A stretch of 64,000 bases of DNA from positions 1-64,000 of the forward strand of contig CAVJLN010000004.1 of NCBI GenBank assembly GCA_963650485.1, written 5' to 3'. Positions 36,049 through 45,039 of the stretch are shown here, one piece after another. Both the position numbers and the translations under genes were made by a program. Numbering within the stretch: the first letter of the stretch is position 1; each line of letters starts with the position of its first letter. The stretch is from Suilimivivens sp963650485. Lineage in GTDB: Bacteria > Bacillota > Clostridia > Lachnospirales > Lachnospiraceae. The notes beneath the pieces were generated by a model. That model worked only from the letters and a program-made list of their open reading frames with translations. It had not been told where the DNA came from and did no database searches.

Positions 36049-36861
36049 ATGGGTTTGTATGATATTATGGATGAGATCGCCGCAAAGCAGGTGACCAAAT
36101 CAGAAACCGGAGACAACAGGATGCCCGGAATTGTCGTGGGAGTTGTCCAGTCGAATTACTCAGAGGACATGCCCGGAAGAGTATGCGTCAGCATTCCGGT
36201 CAGGGATGCCAAGGCAAATGAGCTGAAATGGGCGCGGGTTGCCATGCCGTACAGCGGATCCAAATGGGGCTATTACTTCCTTCCGGAGGCAGGGGATCAG
36301 GTGCTTGTGGCATTCGAGAACGGAAATATCGAGAAGCCCTATGTGATCGGAAGCATTCCGAAGGATTCCAACCGTTTCCTGACAGGCTCCGTCAGCAAGA
36401 CCAATGAGCATAAAAAGATTGTAACGAAGAACGGAAGCACCATCGAATTCCACGATGTTGCAGATCAGGATGGACAGAAGGATCAAATTAAAATATATAC
36501 CGCCAATAAATCACATAATGTGACTCTCGATAATGAAAAGGGAAGCATCAGCCTAAGCGATAAGGAAGGCAAGAACAAGCTGGAGATCCAGACCACCAAT
36601 GGAAGAATCCAGTTAAAGACGGAGCATAAGCTGACGATCAATGTAGGAGATTCTGTTGAGCTTACGTTAAATGGTGACTCCGGAACCATTCAGGTAAAAT
36701 GCGGGAAGCTGAATGTGGAAGCAGATCAGAGTGTGAAGCTTGAAACCAGTGGGAAGCTGGGATTAAGCGGCGGAAATGTGGCACTGGATGCATCTGCATC
36801 CTTTAAGGTAAACAGCAGCGGAATCAGCAGCATTGGCGGTTCGCCGGTGAAGATCGGCTGA
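36049..36861 (+). CDS. spike protein, gp5/VgrG-like OB-fold plus beta-helix, 270 aa
   Basis: The OB-fold (about 25-110) contains GIVVGVVQSNYSEDMPGRV, VAMPYSGSKWGYYFLPEAGD and QVLVAFENGNIEKPYVIGSI, typical of VgrG/gp5. The C-terminal 150 residues repeat short beta strands (KNGSTIEFHDVAD, NVTLDNEKGSISLSDKEGKN, NGRIQLKTEHKLTINVGD), consistent with a triple beta-helix needle. The DUF4280 protein at 26.5 kb probably caps it. No lysozyme domain is present, unlike T4 gp5. Confidence 0.93.
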   Translation: MGLYDIMDEIAAKQVTKSETGDNRMPGIVVGVVQSNYSEDMPGRVCVSIPVRDAKANELKWARVAMPYSGSKWGYYFLPEAGDQVLVAFENGNIEKPYVIGSIPKDSNRFLTGSVSKTNEHKKIVTKNGSTIEFHDVADQDGQKDQIKIYTANKSHNVTLDNEKGSISLSDKEGKNKLEIQTTNGRIQLKTEHKLTINVGDSVELTLNGDSGTIQVKCGKLNVEADQSVKLETSGKLGLSGGNVALDASASFKVNSSGISSIGGSPVKIG

Positions 36862-36876
36862 TGAAGGAGGAAGGCT

Positions 36877-37323
36877 ATGAAAGCGAATACATTTTTAGGA
36901 AGAGGCATGAAATTTCCTCCGCAGGTAAACCCGGCTACCGGACGGTTTGTAATTTCAGAGAACCAGCAAAGCATTAAGGAAAGCATCTATCTGATTCTGA
37001 TGACACAGAAGACGGAGAGACTGATGCGTCCGGATTTTGGAAGCAGGGCTTCCAGCTACGTATTTGAGGAAACCGACCTGTCCATGCTGAATCTGATGGC
37101 GAGTGAACTGGAATATGATATTATTTCCAACGAGCCGCGCGTGGAAAATGTCACTGTAGATATGGATTATACGAGAAAGCCGGGCTGTCTGTTTGTGGAT
37201 ATCACCTATACAGTCAGAGAAGAAAACGTAACGGAAAATATGGTATTCCCATTCTACCTTGGAGAACAGGTAAAGGAAGAGGAAACAGAGTATGAAACAG
37301 TGGAAGACAATTTCGTCGAGTGA
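36877..37323 (+). CDS. baseplate wedge protein, gp25/GPW-like, 148 aa
   Basis: A short protein carrying the gp25 fold: SENQQSIKESIYLILMTQ, KTERLMRPDFGSRASSYVFE and ISNEPRVENVTVDMDYT. The family is the lysozyme-like wedge that starts sheath assembly. It overlaps the next gene by 32 bp, so coupling is expected. Confidence 0.93.
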   Translation: MKANTFLGRGMKFPPQVNPATGRFVISENQQSIKESIYLILMTQKTERLMRPDFGSRASSYVFEETDLSMLNLMASELEYDIISNEPRVENVTVDMDYTRKPGCLFVDITYTVREENVTENMVFPFYLGEQVKEEETEYETVEDNFVE

Positions 37324-40300
37324 TTATATCATAGATAACCGGAATAGAAATGAGATTCTGGACCGAATCAGGAGTCTTGCACATTCTTATACACCGGAAT
37401 GGCAGTTTGATGAAGACGATCCGGACATCGGTTCGGTGCTTGCCCTGCTGTTTGCAGACCAGCTGCAGGACAATGTCAGACGCTATAACATGACCCTGGA
37501 GCGGGACTATGTGGAACTGGTGAATATGCTCGGTATTTCTCCGCATGCTGCCTATCCGGCCCATAGTATTGTGCTGATGAACATGGTACAGGATACGATA
37601 CCGGGGCAGCGTCTGCGCAGGGGGACACAGTTTCTGGCCGGAGGAGAGGATGACGGTATTATCTTTGAAACCGCACATGGAATCTATATTACAGAGGCAC
37701 GTCTCACCAGCATGTTCATGGCTTCCGGACTGACCGGAAAGGTAATTCCGTTAAAGGGTAAATTCCCTCAGGTGGAATTCATCAGTGAGGATATGAAGAT
37801 CCCGGATCCGGAGGAAGCAGCGCAGGAAGAAGCAGAGCCCGCCTATACAGAACCGGAGGAGAAGGAGGAAATTGCAGAGCCTGATTTTGAAGAATTTACC
37901 TTATTTGATTTTTCAAAAGAGGGATATGGAAAGACCGGTCTTGTCATGTATCATCCGCATCTGTTTGATGAGATAGATAATGATATCTGGATGGATCTTC
38001 CGGGTTCAGACCGACTGGCCGAGCGCATTCTGAACGGAGAATACAGTCTTTATTACTACGGGGCAGAGGGCTTTGAAAAAATAACCAATCTGAGGGTTTC
38101 GAAGAACCGCTATCTGGTATTCCGGAAATCCGGTGTCTGTAAGAAGGTACGTCTTGGGCAGGAGGAATATTCCGCATTACTTCTGCAGCCGGAGAACATG
38201 ATTGAAAAGAACGTTGTGGTATCAGACATCCGGTTTTCGTGTTCCGGAGAGGGACAGGTACCGGATTATGTGGTAGACAGTGCCTCGGAGCTGGATGTGC
38301 ACCGTTTTTATCCGTTTGGCAGGAAGATGTCCCTCTTTTCAGAGCTCTATATCGGACACCGCTATTTTGCAAATCCGGGCGCACTGATGACGATTGAATT
38401 TGATCTTGATTTTGAACAGATTCTTTCGGCAGCGCCGGAGGCCAAGACGGAGGAAAGCCTTAAGATTATCAAGAAAAAGCCCAAAAGGGATATTGTCGGG
38501 GCAGTTGCAGAGGTTTATGCCGATGAGATATCGCTGGAATATTATAATGGTACCGGATGGAAGAAGCTTCCGACGCAGATTTCGGTAAGTAATCTGTTTC
38601 AGAGTGATTCTGCAGGGCACTGCAGTATTTCCTTCGTATGCCCGGGGGATTTCCGGGCAACGGAAACAGGCGGTTATACGGGAGAAAGTATCCGTATCCA
38701 GCTGCTGAGAGCGGATAACTGTTATTTTCAGCCAGCCATGCATCACTGTCCGGTGATTTCAGGGATGAAGATTTCCTATACCTATGAAAGACATTATGAA
38801 CGTCCCAAGCATCTGATCAGCTTTCAGGGAAGCAGACAGTGGGATATTACCAACCGTATGGCAGAGAATGCAAGCTGTCCGATTCTGTTCAGGAGCAGCT
38901 ATAACGATACCTCCCTTTATATAGGCTTTGATAAAAAGATGCAGGACGGACCGGTAGGACTTTTGTTCCGAATCGGCGAGACAGAGCAGGAGATGAAGGG
39001 AAAGCTGGCATTCTATTATTCAACCAGAGATGGGTTTGCCCGGCTGAAATTAACGGATAAGACCGATGGACTGAATCATACGGGCGTCATTTTGTTCATG
39101 CCGCCGACGGATATGGCAAAGTGTACGCTGGAGGGGCAGGAGGCCTACTGGATTAAGATTATGGATGAGGACTGTTATCTGGAAAAGAATCCGATGCGGC
39201 GTCCGTTGATCCAGGAAATTGCACTTAATGCAGTAGAGGTAGATAATATAGAAACCATGGAAGAGGAAGAATATTATATTGATGCTTATGAGCCCAATAT
39301 GAGCTTTCCTCTGACTGCCACCAATATTCTGAGTGTGGATGTGTGGGTGAATGAAACGGCGGAATTTACCATGCAGCAGATGAAGAGACTGCTTCTGGAG
39401 GAGCCCCGGAGCACCTATGCCGAATATGATATCAGGGGTGAAATCAGGGACTTTTATATCAGGTGGCAGGAGGTCGATAATTTTGACCGATCGGTAAGCA
39501 CGGATCGTCATTATGTCATTGACAGAATGAATAACCGGATTTATTTTGGGGATGGGGTAAATGTGAAGATCCCGAGAAATACCTCAGGCCCGGCCTTTAA
39601 GACCATCGTGAAGTGCTGTGATGGAAAGAGAGCAAACTTAAATCAGGACCGTGTGGATGACAGCTTAAGTAATCTGCAGTTTGTGGAAGAGATTCACAAT
39701 CCGATTCAGGCCTACGGCGGCATGGACATGGAAACCATGGAAGAAGCCTTAAGAAGAGGCACAACGCTGTTAAATACGAGAAGAAAGCTGGTTACTGCAC
39801 AGGATTATGAAAGGGAGGTTCTGGATTATTCCCATAACATTTCTCAGGTCAGGGTGGTTTCCGGAATAAGGAAGGATGGTGGCTATGATCCATGTGCCGT
39901 GACAGTGGTTCTTCTGATGGAGGATTATCAGGACGGCAGATCCTCCTTTGTGAATATCCGGAGGAGACTAAAGGAGCACCTGCTGGAGCGGTGTGAGCTT
40001 ACGATTGATCCGACCGATCTGGAGGTGGTAGAGCCGATCTTTGTGGAAATTTCTGTGGAGGCCTGGATCAGGGTGGTCAATGAGGATGACAGCTTTGAGG
40101 TCCAGCAGAGACTGATCGATATGCTGCAGGATTATCTGGATCCGGTGAAGAACAACGTCTGGGAAATCGGCCGGGATGTTGTGGAAAGCCAGATTGAACT
40201 GAGACTGAATATGGAAAAGGGAAGTGCTCTGATCAGCAAAATGATGATCACCTGCCGTTACCGGGATGAAGCCGGTGTGCATGAGACAGAGCTTTCCTCA

Positions 40301-40360
40301 CTGAGGGGAAATCCCTATACGATAGTAACCAGTGGAGAACATAAGATCCACTTTGAATAA
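37292..40360 (+). CDS. baseplate J-like protein 1 with acidic insert, 1022 aa
   Basis: A large baseplate wedge protein. Baseplate-J features: PDIGSVLALLFADQLQDNVRRYN near the start, a long middle, and a C-terminal part with YGGMDMETMEEALRRG, LVTAQDYEREVLDYSHNISQ and IDPTDLEVVEPIFVEIS. Residues about 170-205 form an acidic low-complexity stretch (EEAAQEEAEPAYTEPEEKEE). The ATG overlaps the end of the gp25 gene. It forms the wedge with the gp25-like and second J proteins. Confidence 0.9.
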   Translation: MKQWKTISSSDYIIDNRNRNEILDRIRSLAHSYTPEWQFDEDDPDIGSVLALLFADQLQDNVRRYNMTLERDYVELVNMLGISPHAAYPAHSIVLMNMVQDTIPGQRLRRGTQFLAGGEDDGIIFETAHGIYITEARLTSMFMASGLTGKVIPLKGKFPQVEFISEDMKIPDPEEAAQEEAEPAYTEPEEKEEIAEPDFEEFTLFDFSKEGYGKTGLVMYHPHLFDEIDNDIWMDLPGSDRLAERILNGEYSLYYYGAEGFEKITNLRVSKNRYLVFRKSGVCKKVRLGQEEYSALLLQPENMIEKNVVVSDIRFSCSGEGQVPDYVVDSASELDVHRFYPFGRKMSLFSELYIGHRYFANPGALMTIEFDLDFEQILSAAPEAKTEESLKIIKKKPKRDIVGAVAEVYADEISLEYYNGTGWKKLPTQISVSNLFQSDSAGHCSISFVCPGDFRATETGGYTGESIRIQLLRADNCYFQPAMHHCPVISGMKISYTYERHYERPKHLISFQGSRQWDITNRMAENASCPILFRSSYNDTSLYIGFDKKMQDGPVGLLFRIGETEQEMKGKLAFYYSTRDGFARLKLTDKTDGLNHTGVILFMPPTDMAKCTLEGQEAYWIKIMDEDCYLEKNPMRRPLIQEIALNAVEVDNIETMEEEEYYIDAYEPNMSFPLTATNILSVDVWVNETAEFTMQQMKRLLLEEPRSTYAEYDIRGEIRDFYIRWQEVDNFDRSVSTDRHYVIDRMNNRIYFGDGVNVKIPRNTSGPAFKTIVKCCDGKRANLNQDRVDDSLSNLQFVEEIHNPIQAYGGMDMETMEEALRRGTTLLNTRRKLVTAQDYEREVLDYSHNISQVRVVSGIRKDGGYDPCAVTVVLLMEDYQDGRSSFVNIRRRLKEHLLERCELTIDPTDLEVVEPIFVEISVEAWIRVVNEDDSFEVQQRLIDMLQDYLDPVKNNVWEIGRDVVESQIELRLNMEKGSALISKMMITCRYRDEAGVHETELSSLRGNPYTIVTSGEHKIHFE

Positions 40361-40380
40361 GAATAAGAAGGAAGTACGAT

Positions 40381-42492
40381 ATGCTGAATCCGAAGATGAT
40401 TCCTGAAAAAACCTATGAAGAGCTGATGGATGAGAATCTGAGCAAGATTCCCTTCTATTCCGAGGAATGGACGAACTTTAACCCGGCAGATCCCGGCATT
40501 ACCATTCTGGAAAATCTGTCTGCAATCCAGATTGTCCAGCAGAATCAGATTGATCTTATCACGCCGGCGGTACGTGCCATGCTCCTTAAGCTGCTTGGCT
40601 ATCAGGCAAAGAGAGGAAGAAGCGCAGAGATTTTTCTTGAGGCATCCGGAATTGAGAAGTCCTTTGACGTTCCCGCGGATCAGAGGTTTATGGTCGGAGA
40701 CATCAGCTTTGAGACAACGCTTCCACGGCATATTACGGCAAGCCACATCACAGGACTTTTCTGTAAGACTGCCCAGGAAACACGTGATATCAGCTATATT
40801 CTGGATAAGGATGTGACGCTGCAGGCGAAGGTTTACGGAAGTAGACCCAAGGAAGGGGCAGAGCTTTATTTTGTGATGGATACCCCGCTTGAGGCAGAAG
40901 AAAAGGGAATCATTTATGTCCGTACCACGGAGCGCTTTGAAAGGAATCCTTTTGAAGCTGAGGGCGACCTTTCCTTTGCTTCTATCTGCTGGGAATGCTA
41001 TACTGAAGAAGGCTTTGTACCGATTGAGGTCAGAGACGGAACCAGAGGGTTTGTCCAGAGCGGCTATATTACCTTTCAGCAGCCTGAGACGAAGGCGGCA
41101 GTCTTTACGGAGGGCGAAATCTCAGGCTATGTATGGAGGGCAACGCTTAAGAAATGTGAATATGATCTTGTCCCAGTGCTTACCTACATGACAGGCTTCC
41201 TGTTTCCGGTATACCAGAAGGAAACCAAAATTATCACACACTCCTTCCAGAGTGCAGCCAATGTCGTGATGAACAGCGCTATGCTGCAGAACGGATATAT
41301 CAAGGTTTATGCGAAGGAGCAGAAGGGAACCTCCTACGTCGAATATACAGAAAGTGCCGGCAAGCCACAGCCGGGCAGGTACTACCGGAAGCAATTCCTT
41401 GGAAACGGCAGATATTCCTTTGAATTTGACAGGGAAGCCTTTGGCTATGCACCGGGGCATCTGAAAAACGCAGTGAAAATCGTGATTTATAATGAAGAGA
41501 TGATGCGAAGATATTACCTTGGACAGATTGAAGGGTATGACGGACAGGAATTCGCTCTTCCCTGCGGACATGTACTGACCTCGACCTTCTCCGTGATTGC
41601 GGAAAGGGAAGATGAGGACGGAGAAAAGAACTACGATTTTCTGAAGCCGGGACGCCTGGGCGAACGGGAGATGAGCTATGTACTATATGAAAATGAAGGA
41701 AAAGTCAAAATCACGAATCCCGGTTCGTATGTAGGAGCAAAGCTTTATCTTGGCTCCTTAGCCGTCTCTCTTGGAACAGAGGGAAATGTCCGGAGAGGAA
41801 ACGAATTCTTTCCGGTCAATCTGGAGGAGGAGCAGCCGATCCGGTTTTTTAATCCGGCACCGGGAACCGGAGGACGGTTTCAGGAGACCTTTGAGGAAGT
41901 CCGTAAGCGCTTCATCAACGACCTGAATACACCGGAGAAGGCGGTACGGCCTGCCGATTATGAGAGTCTGATCCGCAGAACCCCGGGGCTGTGTATCCGT
42001 AAGGTGAAGGCGTGGATGGATTATGCAAGAAATGAGGTACAGGTAGTGGTGCTTCCCTACAATGAGGATGCTTTTCCGCACCTTTCGGACAAATATCGTA
42101 AGGAAATTGAACAGTGGCTCGAAAACCGGAGACTTCTGTGTACCCAGATCCGTGTCAGGCAGCCGGTTTATATCGGGGTATTTACGAGCGGCACAATCTA
42201 TGTAAAGCCGCATTATGAAGGATGCCGCAGTCAGATTGAAGAGGTCATCCGTCATAATCTGGACTATGTTAAGGGAAATCAGGAATTCGGACAGACACTT
42301 CGTTTTGACCGGCTTTTCCATGAAATCGAGAGTCTGGATTGTGTATCTTATATTTATGAGCTGAGTGTGAACCCACAGAATATGACCTATGCGTCCATGG
42401 ATGGAACAGATATTGTTCCTGCAGAGAACTGTCTGTTGTATCCGGGAAATATGAAGCTGGATATTCTTCCACTTCCGGATAGTGATAAATAG
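40381..42492 (+). CDS. baseplate J-like protein 2, 703 aa
   Basis: A second baseplate-J-family wedge protein, in the place of Afp12. It starts with YEELMDENLSKIPFYSEEW, NPADPGITILENLSA, and MLLKLLGYQAKRG. Near the end it has FINDLNTPEKAVRPADYESL, IRRTPGLCIRKVKAWMDYA and the VQVVVLPYNED strand, which are typical of J proteins. It lies 20 bp after the first J gene. Confidence 0.9.
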   Translation: MLNPKMIPEKTYEELMDENLSKIPFYSEEWTNFNPADPGITILENLSAIQIVQQNQIDLITPAVRAMLLKLLGYQAKRGRSAEIFLEASGIEKSFDVPADQRFMVGDISFETTLPRHITASHITGLFCKTAQETRDISYILDKDVTLQAKVYGSRPKEGAELYFVMDTPLEAEEKGIIYVRTTERFERNPFEAEGDLSFASICWECYTEEGFVPIEVRDGTRGFVQSGYITFQQPETKAAVFTEGEISGYVWRATLKKCEYDLVPVLTYMTGFLFPVYQKETKIITHSFQSAANVVMNSAMLQNGYIKVYAKEQKGTSYVEYTESAGKPQPGRYYRKQFLGNGRYSFEFDREAFGYAPGHLKNAVKIVIYNEEMMRRYYLGQIEGYDGQEFALPCGHVLTSTFSVIAEREDEDGEKNYDFLKPGRLGEREMSYVLYENEGKVKITNPGSYVGAKLYLGSLAVSLGTEGNVRRGNEFFPVNLEEEQPIRFFNPAPGTGGRFQETFEEVRKRFINDLNTPEKAVRPADYESLIRRTPGLCIRKVKAWMDYARNEVQVVVLPYNEDAFPHLSDKYRKEIEQWLENRRLLCTQIRVRQPVYIGVFTSGTIYVKPHYEGCRSQIEEVIRHNLDYVKGNQEFGQTLRFDRLFHEIESLDCVSYIYELSVNPQNMTYASMDGTDIVPAENCLLYPGNMKLDILPLPDSDK

Positions 42493-42506
42493 AGGAGATG
42501 TGAAAC

Positions 42507-43577
42507 ATGGCTGGATTTGTCTTTTCGATCAGGAAAGAACAGCTTGAAAAAGCAGTATACAAGGGAATGGCCTGCAGGCAGGATGGCAGCATTGCCTGTC
42601 TTAAAGAGGAAGGCGTCCATTATATGATTCTGTCACCGATTGACAGCGGAATTGAGGACTGTCCGTGGGGACGGTTCAGGTTTTCCTTGAAGATGCCCGA
42701 AAACAGCGTCTGTTATGTGTATGCCCTGGCCTTAAACGAAGCGGAGCAGCAGAATTATCTGCTGGATCCTGCGATCAGCCTGGATGAAAAGAAAAAACGC
42801 ATGAAGGGCGAAAAGTGGCTTCGGTTTATTAATAAGTCGGATGTGCTTCTGTATGAAACAGAAGGCAGATATCTCTGGATTGCCATTGAGGTGTTGGGAG
42901 ACGGAGCAGAATTATCCGGATTGGAGGTCTATGTACCGGGAGATAATTTCATGAACATCTTTCCGGAGATCTACCGGGAAAAGAACAGCTTTTTCCACCG
43001 CTATATGTCGATTTTTTCCAGCATCCACAATGATTTCCAGGAAAAGCTCGATCACAAGGAGGATATGCTGGATGTGGAAAAGGCTCCCAAACGGCTTCTG
43101 GAAATCTTCCTTAAGTGGATGGGAATTGATGTGGACGGCGGCTTCCTTGACGAGGAGGATCTGCGTACCCTGTTAAGGGAATCCGGAGAGCTGATTAAAT
43201 ATAAGGGTACCCGCAAAAGCATTGAAAGAATCTGTGAATTGCTGATTGGTGAGAAGCCGATCATTCTGGAGCGTGGCCTGATGCAGAAATATGTAAGGAA
43301 CAGTGAGCAGGAAATCTACGATACACTCTATGGAGACAGTCCATATGATGTGACGCTTGTGATGAGTAATGTTGTAGAAGAGCATAAGAAGGAGCAGCTT
43401 CTGCATCTCTTGAAACAGTTCAAGCCGATCAGATGCCGGCTGCATATTCTCTTCCTGAAGCACAGAGGAGTATTGGACGAGCATACCTATCTTGACTGGA
43501 ATGCGGTCACCTTTGCACAGGAGGAAGGAAATCTGGATGCATCCACTTTGCTGGACGGCGCGATTATCCTTCAGTAG
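42507..43577 (+). CDS. phage tail protein I-like baseplate protein, 356 aa
   Basis: The C-terminal half (about 150-330) resembles phage P2 gpI/CIS tail protein: FPEIYREKNSFFHRYMSIF, LDVEKAPKRLLEIFLKWMG, LRTLLRESGELIKYKGTRKS, IERICELLIGEKPIILE, and LLKQFKPIRCRLHILFL. The N-terminal half is a beta-rich domain of unknown type. Such proteins connect the wedge to fibres in released particles. No fibre gene follows; a signalling cassette follows instead. Confidence 0.82.
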   Translation: MAGFVFSIRKEQLEKAVYKGMACRQDGSIACLKEEGVHYMILSPIDSGIEDCPWGRFRFSLKMPENSVCYVYALALNEAEQQNYLLDPAISLDEKKKRMKGEKWLRFINKSDVLLYETEGRYLWIAIEVLGDGAELSGLEVYVPGDNFMNIFPEIYREKNSFFHRYMSIFSSIHNDFQEKLDHKEDMLDVEKAPKRLLEIFLKWMGIDVDGGFLDEEDLRTLLRESGELIKYKGTRKSIERICELLIGEKPIILERGLMQKYVRNSEQEIYDTLYGDSPYDVTLVMSNVVEEHKKEQLLHLLKQFKPIRCRLHILFLKHRGVLDEHTYLDWNAVTFAQEEGNLDASTLLDGAIILQ

Positions 43578-43605
43578 TTATGCTGCTAAGAGAGAGGATT
43601 AGAGA

Positions 43606-43905
43606 ATGAATATTATTGCAACTGACTGTGGAACGTATATAAGATTAATGGTGGAGGGACGCGTGGATACCAACACGAGCCCTCAGTTTCAACAGGCTAT
43701 TTTAAATGCCTTCCAGAAAAAGAATGATGTAGTGATTGACTGTTTGAATGTGCCTGCAATTTCAAGTGCAGGACTTCGTGCCCTGTTAATCGGACAGAAA
43801 ACTGCAACATCCAAAAAGGGAAGCATGAAGCTGACGAATGTCGGTGGTGTCGTAAGGAATGTACTTGATATTTCCGGCTTCAGCACAATACTGACAGTGG
43901 AGTAG
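43606..43905 (+). CDS. STAS-domain anti-sigma factor antagonist-like protein, 99 aa
   Basis: A single STAS domain (about 1-97). The SpoIIAA/RsbV signature is VVIDCLNVPAISSAGLRALL with the serine pair S53/S54 in the SSAGL motif. In this family a serine near this place is phosphorylated by a partner kinase. The likely partner is the RsbW-like protein encoded two genes on. It is unusual inside a CIS structural operon, so the target need not be a sigma factor. GAGAGGA precedes the ATG. Confidence 0.88.
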   Translation: MNIIATDCGTYIRLMVEGRVDTNTSPQFQQAILNAFQKKNDVVIDCLNVPAISSAGLRALLIGQKTATSKKGSMKLTNVGGVVRNVLDISGFSTILTVE

Positions 43906-43915
43906 AAGCAGCACT

Positions 43916-44605
43916 ATGATTTATTTTGAGCAGGTAATCAAGAGATATCAGGACACAGGAACCGATGTCCTTAAAGGTGCAAGCTTCCACATGAAGCCTA
44001 AAGAGATGTGCTTCCTGACAGGACCGAGTGGTTCGGGAAAGACGACGATACTGCGCCTTTTATTAAGGGAAATACTGCCACAGGAGGGTATGATCCGGGT
44101 AAACGGTGAGGATATTTCGAAGCTTCGCAAGAAAAAGCTTCCGGCCTATCGCAGAAAGGTGGGAATGGTCTTTCAGGATTATAAGCTGATTCAGGATCGT
44201 ACCGTTTATGAAAATGTAGCTCTTGCCAAGATTCTTTCCGGTGCTCCCGAGAGGGAAATCCGGACGCAGGTAGCCCAGGCATTGCGGATGGTCGGCATGG
44301 AGGAGAAGTTTATGAGATACCCTTCCCAGATCTCCCAGGGTGAGCAGCAGCGTGTAGGAGTGGCGAGGGCAATCGTCAATAAGCCCTATGTAATTCTGGC
44401 AGATGAGCCTACCGGAAACCTGGATCCCCAGAATGCCAGAGAGATTATGAACCTGCTGGAAAGAATTAATCAGTCGCTGGGAATTACCACATTGATTGCC
44501 ACGAATGACATGGATACGATACGGAATATGAAGCATCGGAATCTGAAGATAGAAAAAGGCAGAATTGCCGAAGGAGAAACGTCATGGAGAGAAGCTGGGT
44601 TGTAA
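43916..44605 (+). CDS. FtsE-like ABC ATPase without an adjacent permease, 229 aa
   Basis: An ABC-type ATPase with Walker A GPSGSGKTT (K42), Q-loop FQDYKLI, signature SQGEQQRVGVARAI and Walker B YVILADEPTGNLD. The sequence is close to FtsE (ATPase of FtsEX), which controls cell-wall hydrolases through FtsX. No FtsX or other permease lies next to it: the STAS gene is before and the kinase gene overlaps its end. It may act on an FtsX encoded elsewhere or as a soluble switch. Confidence 0.9.
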   Translation: MIYFEQVIKRYQDTGTDVLKGASFHMKPKEMCFLTGPSGSGKTTILRLLLREILPQEGMIRVNGEDISKLRKKKLPAYRRKVGMVFQDYKLIQDRTVYENVALAKILSGAPEREIRTQVAQALRMVGMEEKFMRYPSQISQGEQQRVGVARAIVNKPYVILADEPTGNLDPQNAREIMNLLERINQSLGITTLIATNDMDTIRNMKHRNLKIEKGRIAEGETSWREAGL

Positions 44606-45012
44606 AAACAAAGAGAAGTCTTGAGCTTGCAGCGCAGAAGTCTCTTTTAACCCCATTGCTTGATGTATTTACCGGGGATCTGAAGAAGGAAAACTGTCCG
44701 GAGAGCAAGATTGAAGCCATCCGGATCTGTGTGGAGGAAATCTTCGTCAATATTGCAAGCTATGCCTATCCGGATAGGGAGGGGCAGATTCAGATTGAGG
44801 AAGAAATGGCGGATAAATCCATACATCTTACCTTCATTGATGAGGGGATTCCCTATAATCCGCTGGAACGGGAGGATCCGGATGTGACTCTTCCTGCCGG
44901 GGAAAGGAAGAACGGAGGACTTGGAATCTATCTGGTAAAGCAGATGGCAGACGAAGTCCGGTTTGAATATAAGGATAACAAGAATTGTCTGTACATGGAA
45001 TGCTCTTGGTAG
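44584..45012 (+). CDS. RsbW-like serine kinase/anti-sigma factor (HATPase), 142 aa
   Basis: A GHKL ATPase domain of the SpoIIAB/RsbW type: N-box RICVEEIFVNIASYAYP, G1 box FIDEGIPYNPLE, and G2 box KNGGLGIYLVKQMADEV. It overlaps the ABC gene by 22 bp. With the STAS protein it forms a candidate partner-switching pair: the kinase would phosphorylate the STAS serine and bind an unknown third partner. No sigma factor gene is present in the window. Confidence 0.9.
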   Translation: MERSWVVKTKRSLELAAQKSLLTPLLDVFTGDLKKENCPESKIEAIRICVEEIFVNIASYAYPDREGQIQIEEEMADKSIHLTFIDEGIPYNPLEREDPDVTLPAGERKNGGLGIYLVKQMADEVRFEYKDNKNCLYMECSW

Positions 45013-45039
45013 GAGCAGGATGCAGAAGGGAAGAGAACC

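Noticed and set aside
43606..45012. STAS/RsbW pair as a sporulation (SpoIIAA/SpoIIAB) module
   Set aside because: No sigma-F gene is adjacent; an FtsE-like gene lies between them, and the surrounding operon encodes the CIS.
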